Origin: Monarcha castaneiventris obscurior
Lineage: Eukaryota > Chordata > Aves > Passeriformes > Monarchidae
DNA length: 64,000 bases
Direction: 5' to 3'
NCBI GenBank assembly: GCA_026261815.1
Contig: JAMPIT010000437.1
Span: 5,530,001-5,594,000, forward strand
Both the position numbers and the translations under genes were made by a program. Shown piece after piece: positions 11,951-25,800 of this stretch (within the stretch, counting starts at the first letter, position 1; each line of letters starts with the position of its first letter). The notes under the pieces were generated by a model that searched no databases, was not told where the DNA came from, and saw only the letters and a program-made list of their open reading frames with translations.

Positions 11951-13166
11951 TATCTGGTAATTGTTTACTTTTATTAGTTACAAAATAAATGATTTAGGTA
12001 AACCGAGCATGACACTACACTTTATTTCTGTCAGCCAATAGTATTTAAAATGTGAAAGATGAAGGCAACAACATAAATTTTGTCACTTCTGTTTGGAAAA
12101 AAAAAGTCCTTTCCTGTGACGCAGATACTGTGAATGATATTTTAGTGGCTACTTTATACTGACATAACAGCAGCTGGCTTTCCAAAAGTAAGATGGTGTC
12201 CCACGTTTTAACACAACATTAAGAAAGAGCAAGAGATGTTTTAAAGCTGAAATGAAAATATAAGAAATGGTTTTGGAATATCTTCATGTGCTTCATGGAA
12301 TATAAGTTTGTTATTTTCAAAATATTTTATCTATTTGATTTGTTTTTCATGGTAGCCTACACAAAAGCAAAACTGAGTGTGATATTTAATTTCTTGTATC
12401 ATCCTTGGACCAGATTTCCAATAAAATTAGGATATCAGTCAGTCTTTGGAAGTTCAGTAAAAATACAAAGAGCCTGCATTTATTGATTTCACACTTTTGT
12501 AAATATGTTTGCAGACCTTTTTAAGAAAATGTATTCTACCATTTTGAGAAAAAGAAATAACAATGGAATCATTGTCTCATTTATCTATTAAAATTACAGG
12601 CAATATAATGTGCTGTGCTGACATTTCTAGGAGAAATAAAACCGATAAAAACTGCATTTTGCTCAATGGTATCTCAGTTGGTTATACCTGGTATTCTCCA
12701 CCCATGGAAGACTTGCAAGGCATGGATGAACTTCCTGGATATAACCTTCCCTAGGAAAATGTATTCTTTATATTTGTTGTCTGTACTAAACATGGATTCC
12801 TGTGTCACAAGTCTTTAATTATCAGATGTTTTTGTTATTCAAACACCCTGAAAACCGGATGAATAGAGGTCTAACAAATAAACATTATTTACAGTTTTAA
12901 AGACACCACTGCACAGAAGATGCTGGAATTTCTGTTGCCAACTTCACTAGGAGATGAAACAGCTGATTTCATAGGAAGCTGTCAAACATCATGGCATTCC
13001 TTTGATGTTTGGAAGTTGTTGCTTTTTCCTTGTGATGTTAGTTTAAAATATTGGCCTTTCCCCCCTCCTTCTTTTCTAGTAATGAACAGTTACAGATGGT
13101 CGCTTTTTAATATAAGCGAACATTAGGTAATTTAATTATTATTGTGAAAATGTGCTTCCAAATAAA

Positions 13167-16100
13167 TTAGATTAATGGGAAATTCCCTTCAGAGGTTTTG
13201 TTATTTTTCATTCGAAGCTCTTGTCAAAATATCTGTTGCAGCAGTTCTGCTTTTTTTTTCAGTCTGCAAGCTAAGGGACATTCTCCAAATGACATTAAAA
13301 ATCTCTTTTTCTATTTGAAATAATAACACTATAAGATTAAGATGCCCTCCTGAGGCCTCCAAGTAGATATGAACAATTTGAAACATGGCGAATGGGCTTT
13401 TACTCTAAACATTCTAATTTGATTCCATTCTGGCACATCAATATATTTGTATGCAGACCAGAAATCAGCAGCATTTGATAAGGTGTTCAAGAGAACTTCA
13501 CAGCAGAATCGAGGAGTTCATCACCAGCCATGCACAAAGTCCCTTTTCTCTTAGGTCCTCTTCATGCCATTGTATAATTAATTTCTTCTAAAAAAGCTTC
13601 AGTAAAATCTTAACTTTGCGAAATGGGAAATGGTTAGAACAAGGTAATGAACTTTATCTGGTGGAAAATGTTTAGAAAAAAACCTGTTGAGAGTCACCTA
13701 GGAGGTGTAGATTTTTATATGCAACCTGGCTTCATTCCTTTTTGTTGATATTATAATTCTCAGTAATTTGTACACCTGGGAAACCATCGTTTCTGTAATG
13801 AGCTTTAGTTTTGAAAAAGAATTTAAGTATTGTATGCAAATTGTGGATTAAAACCTGAGTTTCGTGTCCCTTGCTACTGGGATGAATGAAAAACCTCATA
13901 GTAGTATAACAAATTTGTACAAGCAAATTTTATACACTCTTGAAATTTATTTTGTTTTCATTTGAAGATAAAAGTACCATCACAGCAGTAGAAGCCATGT
14001 GTTTGTCTCAGAAAATGCCTTCCTGTGTATATATGCATCTCTGTGTCCACATGCATACCCACATGCACTACTGCAGCCAATAAAGGAGATTTCAAAAAAC
14101 GTGACTAACCAGGGAACTTTACCTTTCTGCACCGTTCAAAGGTGTGGAGGTAACGCCTGCTCCTCATTCTGCATTCTCCACTGTCATTGAGCAGCTGATA
14201 AGATGATGACAGTTTTTTTAGCTCCAGCTGAAGTAGCATTTATCGCGGGACCATTGGAATCAATGAAGCCCTGACAATTTACACCAGCTATCGATCTGCT
14301 TCCGGACCTTTAATGTTCATCATGGCTCATCTCACTGTCCAATTTTGCATATCTTCTCATGCACATGAACACCCACTCACAGAAATTATTACAAGTGTAA
14401 CTATCCTGATTTATGAGCACTACCAGGCTTTAAAATGTGCTTTACAATATGCTTATGGATATTTGCATGTAAGGCCAAAATTCAGGGGGAAAAAGTCTTC
14501 TATATTAAAAAAAAGAATCCCTGAAATTACATGGATGCAGAGAAAAAATTTGTACCAGAGGTTGCAGCCTTAGCTGCAGTATTTTTTATGTTAAAAATCT
14601 GTATAGAAAGGAACATTTAGTTCTTCCTGATCCTTAAATCTATATGTTGACCTATATGTCAAAGACACAATGACACTTTAAAGCAGTTGGAAGTCTGCTC
14701 TGTTCTGCTCCATCCTGGAAGGGAAGAGACAGACAACTGGGCCACATGTTGCTATAAATTGAGGACAGAAATAGCTGGATTTTCTCTGTCATCTAAATTT
14801 TCCCCTCTCGATGTCAGCAAAGTCAGGCAACAGCATCTGTGAGCTTAGCTGTATAATAACACCATTAAAAAAAGAAAAAAGTGGAGTTTTTAAGCCTATA
14901 GGGCTACCCAGGTTTATTGCTCCACAGCTCTAAGAGCCAGTAACTTTTTTTCAAATGGAAGTCGATGCCACTGGCACTCAGACGTGATAACACCAGAGCT
15001 CAGTTAACAAGAGATTGGTGAAAGACTCTATGAGCTGATAACACTTCAATTGCATTATTAAAAATACGAAAAAAGGACACATTTTTCATCTGGTGATTTT
15101 GTTCAGTCACTGAGGAAGCCTGAGATCTCCTGGGTGTGAAGGATAGAAAAGGAAATCCTGGGACTGCAAAGCAGTTCTGGGCCAGACCTGGTACAATCCA
15201 CTTGATTTATACACTGGATAAATTTTCCCTGGAATAAAATGAGGAGTGGGGCAGAACCTGGTGGCAGGAGGCAGTTTGGGAGGGTGAGGTGTACAGTGTA
15301 CCAATTTCCTCCAATGGTTTGTAGAAACAACTTCAGCAGTAATTTTAAGACATTCAGCAATTAAGACTATACAGAAGGTTCTCGAAATAATATATGGTTC
15401 ATCTGACACCAAATGCATTTTCAGAAAAAAGCCGTGCAATATTTCACTGATTGATGACAAATATATGGTTGTATACTGTTGGTTTTTCTACTTTTCATCA
15501 GGTTACTCCTATGTAGTGGTGATATTTGGCTGAACTAATGAATAAATTTTGCTCTTATTTGCATAGAGGTAAGTCTGAAGCAATTTTATGAGAGTGGAAA
15601 GTCAGACCTACACTATGGTAAATAACACCCAAGCCCAATTGCTCTTGGTCAGCTAGTAGAGATTTCCGTGTTCAATCATGTGCTGATTTTTTCTTTAACA
15701 TCCTTTCATTTGTCATGAATATATTTTTCTCTCCCCAGTTATTAACTGGAATAAGTGTGCCCTGCTCTCCACAGATGAAGATAACAGGAACCATTGGTTT
15801 CCTGTCATAAATCGTGACTTCACTGTCCAAAATCAGGAAATGTAATAGAAGAAAAATAATAAGCCAGGGTTTGAGGTTTGGGATTTGGTTTTGGGGTTTG
15901 TTTTAGTTTGGTTTTTTTTCCTATAACCTTTTTTTAGTATCTTGGTTCTCTGAAGGCTGACCAGAAGCCAGCGAAGGATACAACGTTAATTGCTGCAGCC
16001 AGGAACCTTTTGGGGCATTTTCCTTTTGCCTTGTCCAGAAGGAAAGGGCAGGGTTAAGTTAATGAAAAGAGACTTCTCTGGAAAAACACTCCCAGCTGTA

Positions 16101-19100
16101 GTGAGATACACCACAGAAGCACTCACAAATTTTGCTGTGTTTGACAGAAGAAGGAACATCTGTAAAATTTGATAAAATACTGGTAATATTTATATATCTG
16201 AGATTTTTTTTTTTTTTTAAACAAGTAATCCTTTTTCAACAGCACAGTTTATCTTAAGTCTAAAAGGGCTAGCTGGTTACTAGAATTTAGACTGTATCAA
16301 AATGCTGCATGTGAATTCCTCTTTGTCTCATACCTGTCCTGGCTCCATTCTACAATTCAATTTAGGGATTATATTTTAGAACTAGAAACTCTCTGCTTTT
16401 TTTTATTGAGTTGTTGAAGTATGGACTATTGCTATGTGCAGTTTGTCATCTCTAATTCACTCATCATTTACTCAAATGTCATAATCCTTGCATTTATGAA
16501 TTAATTTTTTCTTGCTTCCTTACAGGTTTTGTTAGTTCCTTTTTAAATTGTTTCTTGTGGGATAAGTGCAATTTTGTTCTTCGTGCCCTCTCACATCATT
16601 GCTACTGTCTCACACAAATGCAAATACTTTAAATAGTTTAAATCTCTGTTTTCTTCACTTAATTTTATGAGTGTTCTTGTTCCTTCAGGTGGGAATTTTG
16701 CTTTAAATTGTTTTTCTTGCGGTTGCATATCTATCCAGGGATATTAATTTATGGAGTCCCAGCTACAGGAATTGCTGTTCAGGGTGGGAATGGAAATCCA
16801 GGCTGCTCTAGTGTGTCCAGCACCCAGTATGGGCCAGGCCAGCCTCTTGTGGGTAGGTACAAGAATCCCTTCAGTCAGTAATGACAGCCATGTGCCAGGG
16901 AGTCCACAGCCATCACTGAATTATCCACCACACACAGAATTTTCCCCTTTGAAAGATGCCACAGGGGCAGTTTCACTGGGAACTTCGAGCTAAGGCAAGT
17001 GTGTGCCTCCAGACATGAGCAGAGTCTCATAAACTCTGCTGCTGGCTAGATTAAGAAGCTTAAAAATTAACTCATGGCCACGCTTCAGACAAGTGTTGCT
17101 GTATTTTCGTGGCTGTGCAGACACTCAGACCTTTCTTCTGAAGTGGGTTTTGTTTCAGTGCCTGTCCCTGTTCTCCAGCTGTTCCATGGAGCTGAGCTCC
17201 TGCTGACCCCCTGCAGGAAACAGCCAAACTTCTGCTGATGGCACCTGAGAAAGAGGAGCCCCTCCCCTTGCAGAAGGAATGAAATACAGATGGGCAGCAT
17301 CGAACCCAATTTTCTACTCATTTATAACTTGAGAAAGCTCTTTGCTTCCCTTCTTAAAGGAGCAGGAGGGTTGAAGGTTTGGGTATGATTGTAGGAGGTG
17401 TTTCTGCTGTAGGTCTGTGCTAGATGTTGAAGGTTATCAGCATGAAATTCTTCCTTCCTAAATTTAACCACAATTGTTAGCTGCCTGCTGTAGGGATTTT
17501 AGTATTGCATAAATCACAGCCTACTGCTTATCTGTTTTTCCTTGTTGCCTAAGAGAGAACCAAAAGCAGGTGAACAAATTTACTATCCTTTCTGTCTTTC
17601 AGGTACACTTAATTATGAAAGCCTGATACAAGCAGCTATTTATACATGTATATATTTGTTATTGACGATAATTATTTTTTTTAGTTGCATAGATCAGAAT
17701 GACAACTTTTCACAGCCAGTTTTTGTTTTATTACAATGTGCCTCAGGCTGAGGAAGTAAGACCAGCAGCGATCAGAACTGAATAGGCAGCATGAAGTAAT
17801 GAAATATTCTCACTTAAAAAAACTTCATAATGTAGAAACTTTACAATAATAAGCATAGCTAAGATTGAAGGAGGCTGCCCATGGCTTCTATAGCACAGAA
17901 TGCATTTTGGAGTGGATTCTACCTTGGGATGATTAGATGGGCTGGAGTTGTTCTTACTTCTATCTTTATAAATAGCTCCAAAATTAGATGGATACATCTG
18001 CGATAAGGCACAGTGATGAGATTTACAGCAATTGCCAGCTCCACAATGCTTCATTCACTGTGATACTGCTTTGTGAGGGGTAAGTAGCACTAGGAGTTAG
18101 TTAGCAAAGTGGAAATGCAGAACAGAGAAATGCTGTAGGGGAGAGAAAGCAGGGAACAGGAGCTGGAGGAAAAACACCAGCCCAGAGGAGTGAATTTTGG
18201 AGATCAAACCACGACTGAGCAGTCTGGCACACCAGCACAAATGGGGCTTCTTGTAGCACTTGGTGAGACTGCTGTGTTGTGCCAGTTTGAGCTTCTTTGA
18301 TCAAATGGGCTGATTCTCCTCAGAAGTTAGCATGGGTTTAGACACATTTAACACACAATAGCTGTACTTAACAAAAAAGACTGGTTGCCTGTTCTGGTGC
18401 AAGGGAGTCCTTATTTTATGCAGTCAGACATTCCACTTTCTCCTAGTTTTGAGTATGTTTGCAGGCTTCAAACCTTTGTCTGAGGACTACCAGAGATGAT
18501 AGGAACAGCAAGAGTTCACATGTGAAAAGGATGAGAGTTGTGTTTTCAAAAACTGCCCCAAAGCACACGGGGTTTTATTAGCTGTAAGCAGCATAATAAA
18601 TTATTTCTGTCATCTTAGCAGCCTCTAGTTACACTGTCACAGTGAGTGGCACTATTTTAACCTGTGTTGAGCATGAAGATATACAACAGCTGCATTGATG
18701 TCAAGCACTTGCAGAAGGGTTTATGTGAGTATTTTTAGGCTTCTGTGTGGTCTCTGACATCTATTTGACACGCACTTAAGACCACAAGATTTATAAGAAC
18801 ATACTTCAGAGCAATACTACATATAAATCATTGAAAACTTATTTTACTGGAGAGAGAACTGATTTTCCTGTAAATCATTAGTGTTATTAAGAGAACTATG
18901 CAGAATATGATCACTTATGTCTTGGAGAGGAGCTACATGAATGCCTTGGCTGCATTTGTTCAAACCTCTGAACCTCATGCTGTGTGTTGCAATCAGATTA
19001 AGTGAAAAGCTAAAAACAAACAGAACAAAACACATAAAGCTGATAGCAATATTTGCCACATGCTGAGGTCAAAGAGGTGTAAATCCTGACATATTGATGG

Positions 19101-22100
19101 CTTCATTGCTTATGAAGCTACTAAACATTATCCATTTAGAGGCGAGATCAATAGGAAAAGCACCAGCTGAAGGGGACTACCCGGGGTGCAATCAGCACCA
19201 AGTGCATGTCCATCCTGTTATCTGCAAGGCTTCTGTAAAGCTGCCTTCTCAGGTTAGAAGTCAAAGCTAAAAAAATATGAATTTCAGTAACAGCTGTGAG
19301 CATTCATTGGACTCATTGGTTCCAAGATCTTCAAGAAACTCTTTTGTTTATTTGAATAGTTTGCCAAGAAGTTGCCATCTTGTTAACCCAGATGCTGGAC
19401 ATAGCAGACTTTGGTTTACAGTAGAGGTGTTTGGGTTGGTGTGATTGCATGTGGTTCACATCTGATCAGCAGAAAATAACCTTTTTCAATATTGTGACCA
19501 TTACCTATGTGTCCTTACCCTCAGTCCTGCATCCCGTGTTGCATTTTCTGAGGAGGGGAGCAAAGAGCTTGTGCAGAACACTTACCTGGATATTAGCTGT
19601 TTGACTTTCACAAAGTTAATGAAGAGCACTTCTGGGAAATGGGAGATGTCTTGTCTTTCATCCCTGACAACAGGAATTTCCCTGCTGGCATTCAGACAGT
19701 TTCTGCAATTAGATTTGCATTAATATCTACTCTCTTTTCCATCTTCATTCTTATAGGTACATGCTAATGAAACAAGAGATCTTGAACATTCTTGTTCAAC
19801 TTTTGAGTGTAAAAAAGTCTTTGCCTGGCTGGTGTTAGTGACACACAACCCTGGGGTGTCGTGAGGCTGTTGCACAGGTACAGTCCAGCTTGGTGATTGG
19901 AATGCAACAGCTCTGTACAAGAACGGTGACAGTGTAAAAAACCCATCCAGCTTTAGATCACAAGCGCTGCAGCTTCCATAGCTCCTCCAGCTTTCTAGGC
20001 AGTGCCAAAGTCTCACTGGAAAACCAAGAGAGGTTATCAAAAGGCAGCACTGGCACTGGAAAGCACCCCTGTGCAGGCTGGTAAAGATAGGTGGGCACAG
20101 CCTTCCACAGGGAATTTACAGGCATTGGACTGAAACGCAGCAGGAGGAAGCAACCAGAGAGCTTATTTCAGGTTTTTATCACTGCCATGATGGTAACTGA
20201 GCTAGATCCGTGGTTTGGTGTGCAGAGGAAATCAAAAACAGCAAATAAGTCTTGGAAGAATCTTAAGAAAAAAACAAGCAAACATGTTCTGAGCTAAAAA
20301 TTTGAATCTGAACTGTCAGCTTGCTGGTGACCTTAACTCTCACAGCTGTTACCTCACAGCAGACCTTCTGGGGTTTTGCTGCACACTAGGTGACAGTGGC
20401 TAAAATTTTCAGCTGCCTTTTTCCAAAGTAGAGCAGATCTACAGCTACTTCTTCAGCTCCATAATTTCTGTGATCTCTCCATGATCTCTCAGGTAGAGAG
20501 ATTTTTCATTTTTTCATTTCATTTTTTCATGGATGTTCATCCTGGGTCTGTGTTGTTACGGTCAGAACCTGGTTGTGGGTGGTGGAAACCGATCATACTG
20601 CAAGGAGCTGAACATGGAATTTGCAGATTGCAAATCTTTGACACCCCATCTAGCAAGCTATGTAGGATAGACTGCATTTTTCCCATAATGTGAAACTATT
20701 TTTAAGATGGAATCAACAATAGATAGTTGCATAGAAGAAAGAAAAGTCTCAGTAAAAATCAAAGAGAAAGAAGTGCTATAATTTTACCAGTCATTTATTT
20801 CTTGGTTTAGAAACAAAAATAGAATAAATTATTGTTCATATTTTCTTTGGTCAAAATTAGTAATACCTTTTAGTAATACATAGGAAAATAGCCCATATTT
20901 TTAAAAAATTTTACAAAATTACATTGCAATCATTATTCTGAATGAACTAATTTTATTTCATATGTTTTCACCAACAAAAAGGAAAGAATAGCAAGAAACC
21001 ATCATGATTTCTAACCTGCACTGAGCATTTATCACATGCAAGCCTGAGATGCCTACCCACAGGATAAATCCTCCAGCAGCTATGAGCTTGTTCAGCTGCT
21101 GCATGAGCAAGTAGCAGCCTCAGAGCAGCTCTGGGCTAAACTGGCTGTGAGGCATCACATCCCAAGAGCTGGATTCTCTGCCCCGTGGTGCCTGTGAACT
21201 GGGCAGCAGTGGCAAGGGCACAGTGGCACTGGATGTGTTTCATCCCCCTTCAGTGGCAGATGAGGGACAGAAAGGCACAGACCCGTTTTGTTTGTAGCAG
21301 CAGCCCCACTCCAGCACCTTTCCATGCAGTCCCTCTCACTTACCTCGGACAGATCTGTAACAGCACGAGCTTGTGCCCCATTAGGCAAGAGTTAAAACCT
21401 GCAATTAAAAATACTAACATTTAATTTCAGAAAGTGGAGGCAGGCCAGAATAACCCAGAGCAGACAGCAGGGTCAACAGCAGGCAGGGTCTGTAAATTGA
21501 CTCTGTCTGGCGTGAGCAAACTTAGGTAAGTGCTGATTAGGCAGGTCTTGTAATGTGCCTTTTGTGAAAACAAATTCAAGCTGCAGCCTTCCATACACAG
21601 CACAGCTGATGATGAGTTGTTACTTAAAGGTCTGGGAAAGCAGCTTTCAGATCCCGAGCTTGTGAGAAAAAACAGCAGGAGGGTGCAGGAATAATGAAAA
21701 CAAATGTACACTGAGAACTGGACGGGCAACACTGGTGCAGAAGTCAACAGTGTGATGTGCCCCAAAAGGTATTGCAGGAAACTGCAAAGTCAAAGCTGAC
21801 CCAGGACACCCAAACAGCTTCCTTCTATTCATTACTTGCTGTGCTCAGGTCCTGTCAGGGCAAACAGCATCTGTTATGCTTTGCTTGCCCTGTGCAGGGT
21901 GGCACAGCTTTAAGATGCTTCCTCTCCTTGGAGAAAGAGGCTGCAGAATTGCCCTGGCAGGTTGAGTTGATTGGAGGGGGAAGGAAAAGCAGCCCTGATG
22001 CTCTTGCAGTGGGGGGAGCCTGCAGTCTATTGACAAGTGGCATCAGCAGCTGGAGCAGAGCTGATCTGCAGCACAGATAGATGGTGGTGGGTGTTCAGGC

Positions 22101-22630
22101 TATTCCTGTAAGCCCTAATGACCACAAAACATTTCCTTTTTATTTAATATTATTTAATATGAAGAAGGTTGTCAGACAGCACTTAATGGCTCACTTCCCT
22201 TACAAATGAATAGTGGAAAACATCCTTTAATCAACAAAACCCTCTAATTGCTGTTGATAACAGGTTTTTTCGCAGGTGTTTAAAAAAAAAAGTCCAATTT
22301 CCAGCTGTCTCATATGCACAATTCTCAAAATAGCTGAGCATTTGGAAGCTATTTTATGGATTTTTAGGTTTTAAAGAACTTTCTGATGGGGAGTGTGAGA
22401 CCACACTCTCGAGAAGTAGGAATAATTCTTATTGTTGTTATTTAATTTCTGGTCATAGGTACTAATTTTACAAAAAAAAACCCCTCAAGTACTGTAGAAA
22501 ACTACTATAATTATTACTTGACCTACTCTGCAAAAGACAGCTGCTGTAATTTTACATGCAGCTCCAGCAGCAGCTGTTTATCTAACGAGCTTTGGAAGAC
22601 CAGCTCTCCCAGCCTGACAGCTCCAAGAAA
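13167..22630. other. Intergenic DNA downstream of NLGN1, no gene seen
   Basis: About 9.5 kb without a supported exon, transposon or RNA gene. Open frames are at most about 117 codons, overlap on opposite strands and resemble nothing known. The only marked low-complexity element is a G/T-rich tract at 15867-15920. The DNA shifts from very AT-rich near NLGN1 to more balanced composition around 21-22 kb. Confidence 0.6.
15867..15920 (+). repeat. G/T-rich tract of GGTTTG-like units
   Basis: Imperfect repeats of GGTTTG, GGATTTGG and GGGGTTTG ending in a T run. It looks like a simple repeat that has diverged. It is not the vertebrate telomere unit TTAGGG. Confidence 0.5.
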
Positions 22631-22634
22631 TACA

Positions 22635-22810
22635 GAAGCATGGCAAGAAGTGGCATTGATGTTTCAATAAGTGACATTCTTTCCTCTGAGTCAGCACGAA
22701 TGAAATGTGTTGGAAGAGTGGTGGAGGCACTGGGAGACACCACCTTTAAATAAGGCTCCAAGCCAGCACCTATCTTTGTGCCAAGAGTGAGAGACTCTCC
22801 TGTGCACAGA
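22635..22810 (+). mobile_element. Probable ancient amniote LINE relic (L3/CR1-like)
   Basis: The stretch TTTCAATAAGTGACATTCTT then CCTCTGAGTCAGCA, followed by a segment ending near ACCTTTAAATAAGGCTCC, resembles the 3' part of an old CR1/L3-type LINE common in reptile and other amniote genomes, as I remember it. The copy is strongly diverged. The match is from memory only, and the boundaries are approximate. Confidence 0.4.
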
Positions 22811-25800
22811 TAAATAAGTGTATGTGGTCACAGACTGCAACGAACCTACAAAAGACAGAGTATTTTGTGGAAGGAAGGAGTCATTTTGGGTCTTTGCAGT
22901 ATGTGTGAGCTGAATAAATGCTATTGGAGATTTCTGCTTTGCATAAGCTAGGTCTAAACAGAGTATTTCAGATCCCTAGAACAGGAGTCCTGTGGTAGCC
23001 CTGGAACTCCACTCAGGAGTTCTCTGTGAGTCCATATGATGCTGCTGCTCCAGTCTAGTGCAGGGTGAGGCTCATGTCCTTACAGCATTGTGCCACAGTG
23101 TCCTGCTGTTGCCACCTTCATGTTAAGCCTCTAGCCAAGCTGTCACTTAAGTGGTCTCAGTGTCTTGCTGTCAGCAGCTGAACCCTAGAAAAATGTTCAT
23201 ATTCAGGTTCGGACAAGGAGGAATCACAAGCTGGAATTAAAGCTGCGTGTCCCATTTGGCTTTGTTCTGATCCACAACCATTCTCAGAGTACAGTTAAAA
23301 ATAAAATGACCTCTTTCTTTTCCTTGCTGCTGTCATGATTGTCATTCCCCAGCAGATGCCCTAACTTCCCACTGCGCCCCGCTGGCTCCGCTGCCCCTGT
23401 TGTCTCTCAGTCCAAAGAGTTTCTGAACAAGAGACAGGCTTTTATGGAGCCTGGCAAAGCTTCAGAAGGGAAAAGGAAAAATCAATACGGCTTCAAAGCA
23501 AAGTCTTTGCTTCAGTGAATATGACATTTGCCCTTTCTTCACTAGTGGGAAAAACAACAAGGACACTTACACCAGCAATGGAAATAGAATGAACAACAAC
23601 AGAGAGACCTTCCAGGTTTGACTTGTAAAGGGAAATAACTTTATAGTCATTGTCCCTATTTGGTGACATCAAAAGCAGGTGTAGGGTGTTAGGCAGTGCA
23701 GCCTGGGAATGAAGTGGAAAGTAACACTAAGTCAAAGGGAAGAGTTGAAGGAATTTGGAACAAGAGATAATGGACTCTGCCGAAGAAATGGGAAGAAAAG
23801 ACACAACACAAAGGTCAGGTCCATCGTGGCACAATCAAATCTGTTATAAAATGTCACCTGCAAAGGTGGGCCATAACAGTAAAAGGAGCTTCCAGTAAGT
23901 TTTACACCATTTGATAGCTTTGCAGCAACTGAAAATGGTGACAGATCCTCATGCTTTGCTAATGAACAGATTCCCAGTAGAGTTGACCAGGCCAGAAATT
24001 TTCTAACAGAAGCTGAAAATGCCAATTAAGGAAATTAATGTTTCTGCAAAATCAAAACAACTCTAAAAGACTCTCACTGATGTTTTTGGAGGTTTTGCAA
24101 AAATATAAACTAAATGTAACCCTTACAAGTCTGCTTCAATTATTTTTCATACTCAAGTTTTTATAATTTGTTTCCAATTCCTTTTGTTTCAAAACTATAT
24201 GCTTGTTCCAAGTTTTTAATTACATTCTGTTTTGACTATGCAACTTCTTAGCTGGTTTTCCAGGCTGTTTTGTTCTGATGTTTCTATTTCTGTGTCATTC
24301 TTCATAGGTAACTTTGTGGACCTTTTTCTTTTGGAATACCATGCATTGTTTCGATAGACTTTGCATAATTGTTTGAAAATAGTCTTTTGTAAAGGAAGTA
24401 TTTTCCTTAAGTGAAGCTGTGCCTTCAGCTGCAGCTGTTGCAGGCTTTGTTGGAGTTTCTGGCCTGTGCAGGGGATAATTTGCAGGACCTACTTTCCCCT
24501 GCTGAGAGGGATCCTGGGTCAGCTGCTGTTGTAGTCCTGCAATGGAGCAGGCTCCATCCCTGGTGAAGCCAAGAGCAGGATTTCTGAGGAGCACACGGCT
24601 AGTGTGGTAGGACAGTCATGTACTCATCCTGTGACCCCTGTACTTGTGCTGGGAGAGAGTTCTGCAGCTACAAGAATCAATAAAAATGTATTGATTTCTC
24701 CACACCATCTTAAAGCTTGTCTGCTCCTATCTCCAGTTTGCAAGCTGAGAAAGGAGACTGTAAAACTACCATTGTCTTACACTTTTTCTCCTTTTTCTTC
24801 CCCCGTTCCATGCTTGCACAGGAGACCAAGATTTGGGTCTGACAGAGCAACCTGGTAACTTCATCACAGCAGCCAAATCTGTTAATACTCAGGTTGTGAA
24901 AATAGCTGCTTTTTAAGCTTTCTGAGGAAGGAGAAGTGAAGGATAGGATTGCCCGAAAGGCAAAAGTTGAGTGACTTCTTCTGGCTTTACTCATCTCTCT
25001 ACAAGCAGTGGCAGTCAAGGAGATGTAATGTGAATGAATAGGTCAGTGCACCTCTGCATATTCCAGATTCACATGAAGTTGCTTTTTCAGAGTAATTTCA
25101 GCTCCCTTTACTTGATGTTTGCTGTTCTAGGAGGAAGATAGGTAGCCCTCATTCATCTGAAGGACATGGGAATGTCCACAACTGTTATAAACAGTCTCAG
25201 TGGAAAAAAAAAAAAACCAACCCAAAAAACGACAAAACCCTCTCCCCACAATAATATTTAGTTTCGCAGAAACTGTCACTAAAGCCATGCCTGTCAAAAA
25301 GTGCATGGACAGGTGTCTAGTTCTGGTGCTCACATGGACTGGTTGGGCAGTTTGGCTTTTGACACTCAGCTGTTCCAACGGAGAAAATCCCCAGCTGCAT
25401 CAATTTTGATTAAAAAATGTGCAGTATGGATGGTAGACAGGCGTAAGTACTGATCAAATTACCAACTACATACCTGCTATTATCTGTATAGAAATCTACA
25501 CTGAAACTGTGTGTTAAGGCAAGATATGCATGGCATAAAGTACAAGTAGCCACTGCTTTCTGCTCCACCAAAAGAGCGAGGCAGACCCAGTGAAAAACAA
25601 AAGAGATGCCATGTGATTTATCTGCCACAGCACCGTTTGTGACTTTCCCTACCCTCATGATTTCAATAATTCACATAATTCTTAGGTTCACGCTATTGGG
25701 GCTGTTGCATGCAGGGTGTTGAGCCAGACTCATGCACAGGGCAGTGTGAGCAGGGTCTGCAGCTGAGGACACACAGAAGGAGAGGGGAGAACTCCCCTGT

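Larger units (their letters stand above)
9241..13166 (+). other. NLGN1: Probable long AT-rich NLGN1 3' UTR
   Basis: The DNA after the stop codon is uniformly AT-rich, repeat-poor and crowded with AATAAA hexamers, for example at 9863, 11023, 11147, 11210, 11725, 11984, 12420, 12635, 12877 and 13161. This is typical of long neuronal 3' UTRs with several alternative ends. Two perfect Pumilio-type TGTANATA elements occur at 9403-9410 and 12498-12505, and an A/C-rich tract at 9430-9479. The true 3' end cannot be fixed from sequence. Sites near 11147-11215 or near 13161 are reasonable candidates. Open frames in this stretch are short and unlike any protein I know. Confidence 0.55.

Noticed and set aside
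15103..15460. 117-codon open frame on the minus strand
   Set aside because: No recognisable domain and no splice context. A second overlapping open frame covers the same DNA. Length is within chance for this window.
15867..15920. G/T-rich tract considered as an interstitial telomere
   Set aside because: The unit is GGTTTG-like and irregular, not TTAGGG.
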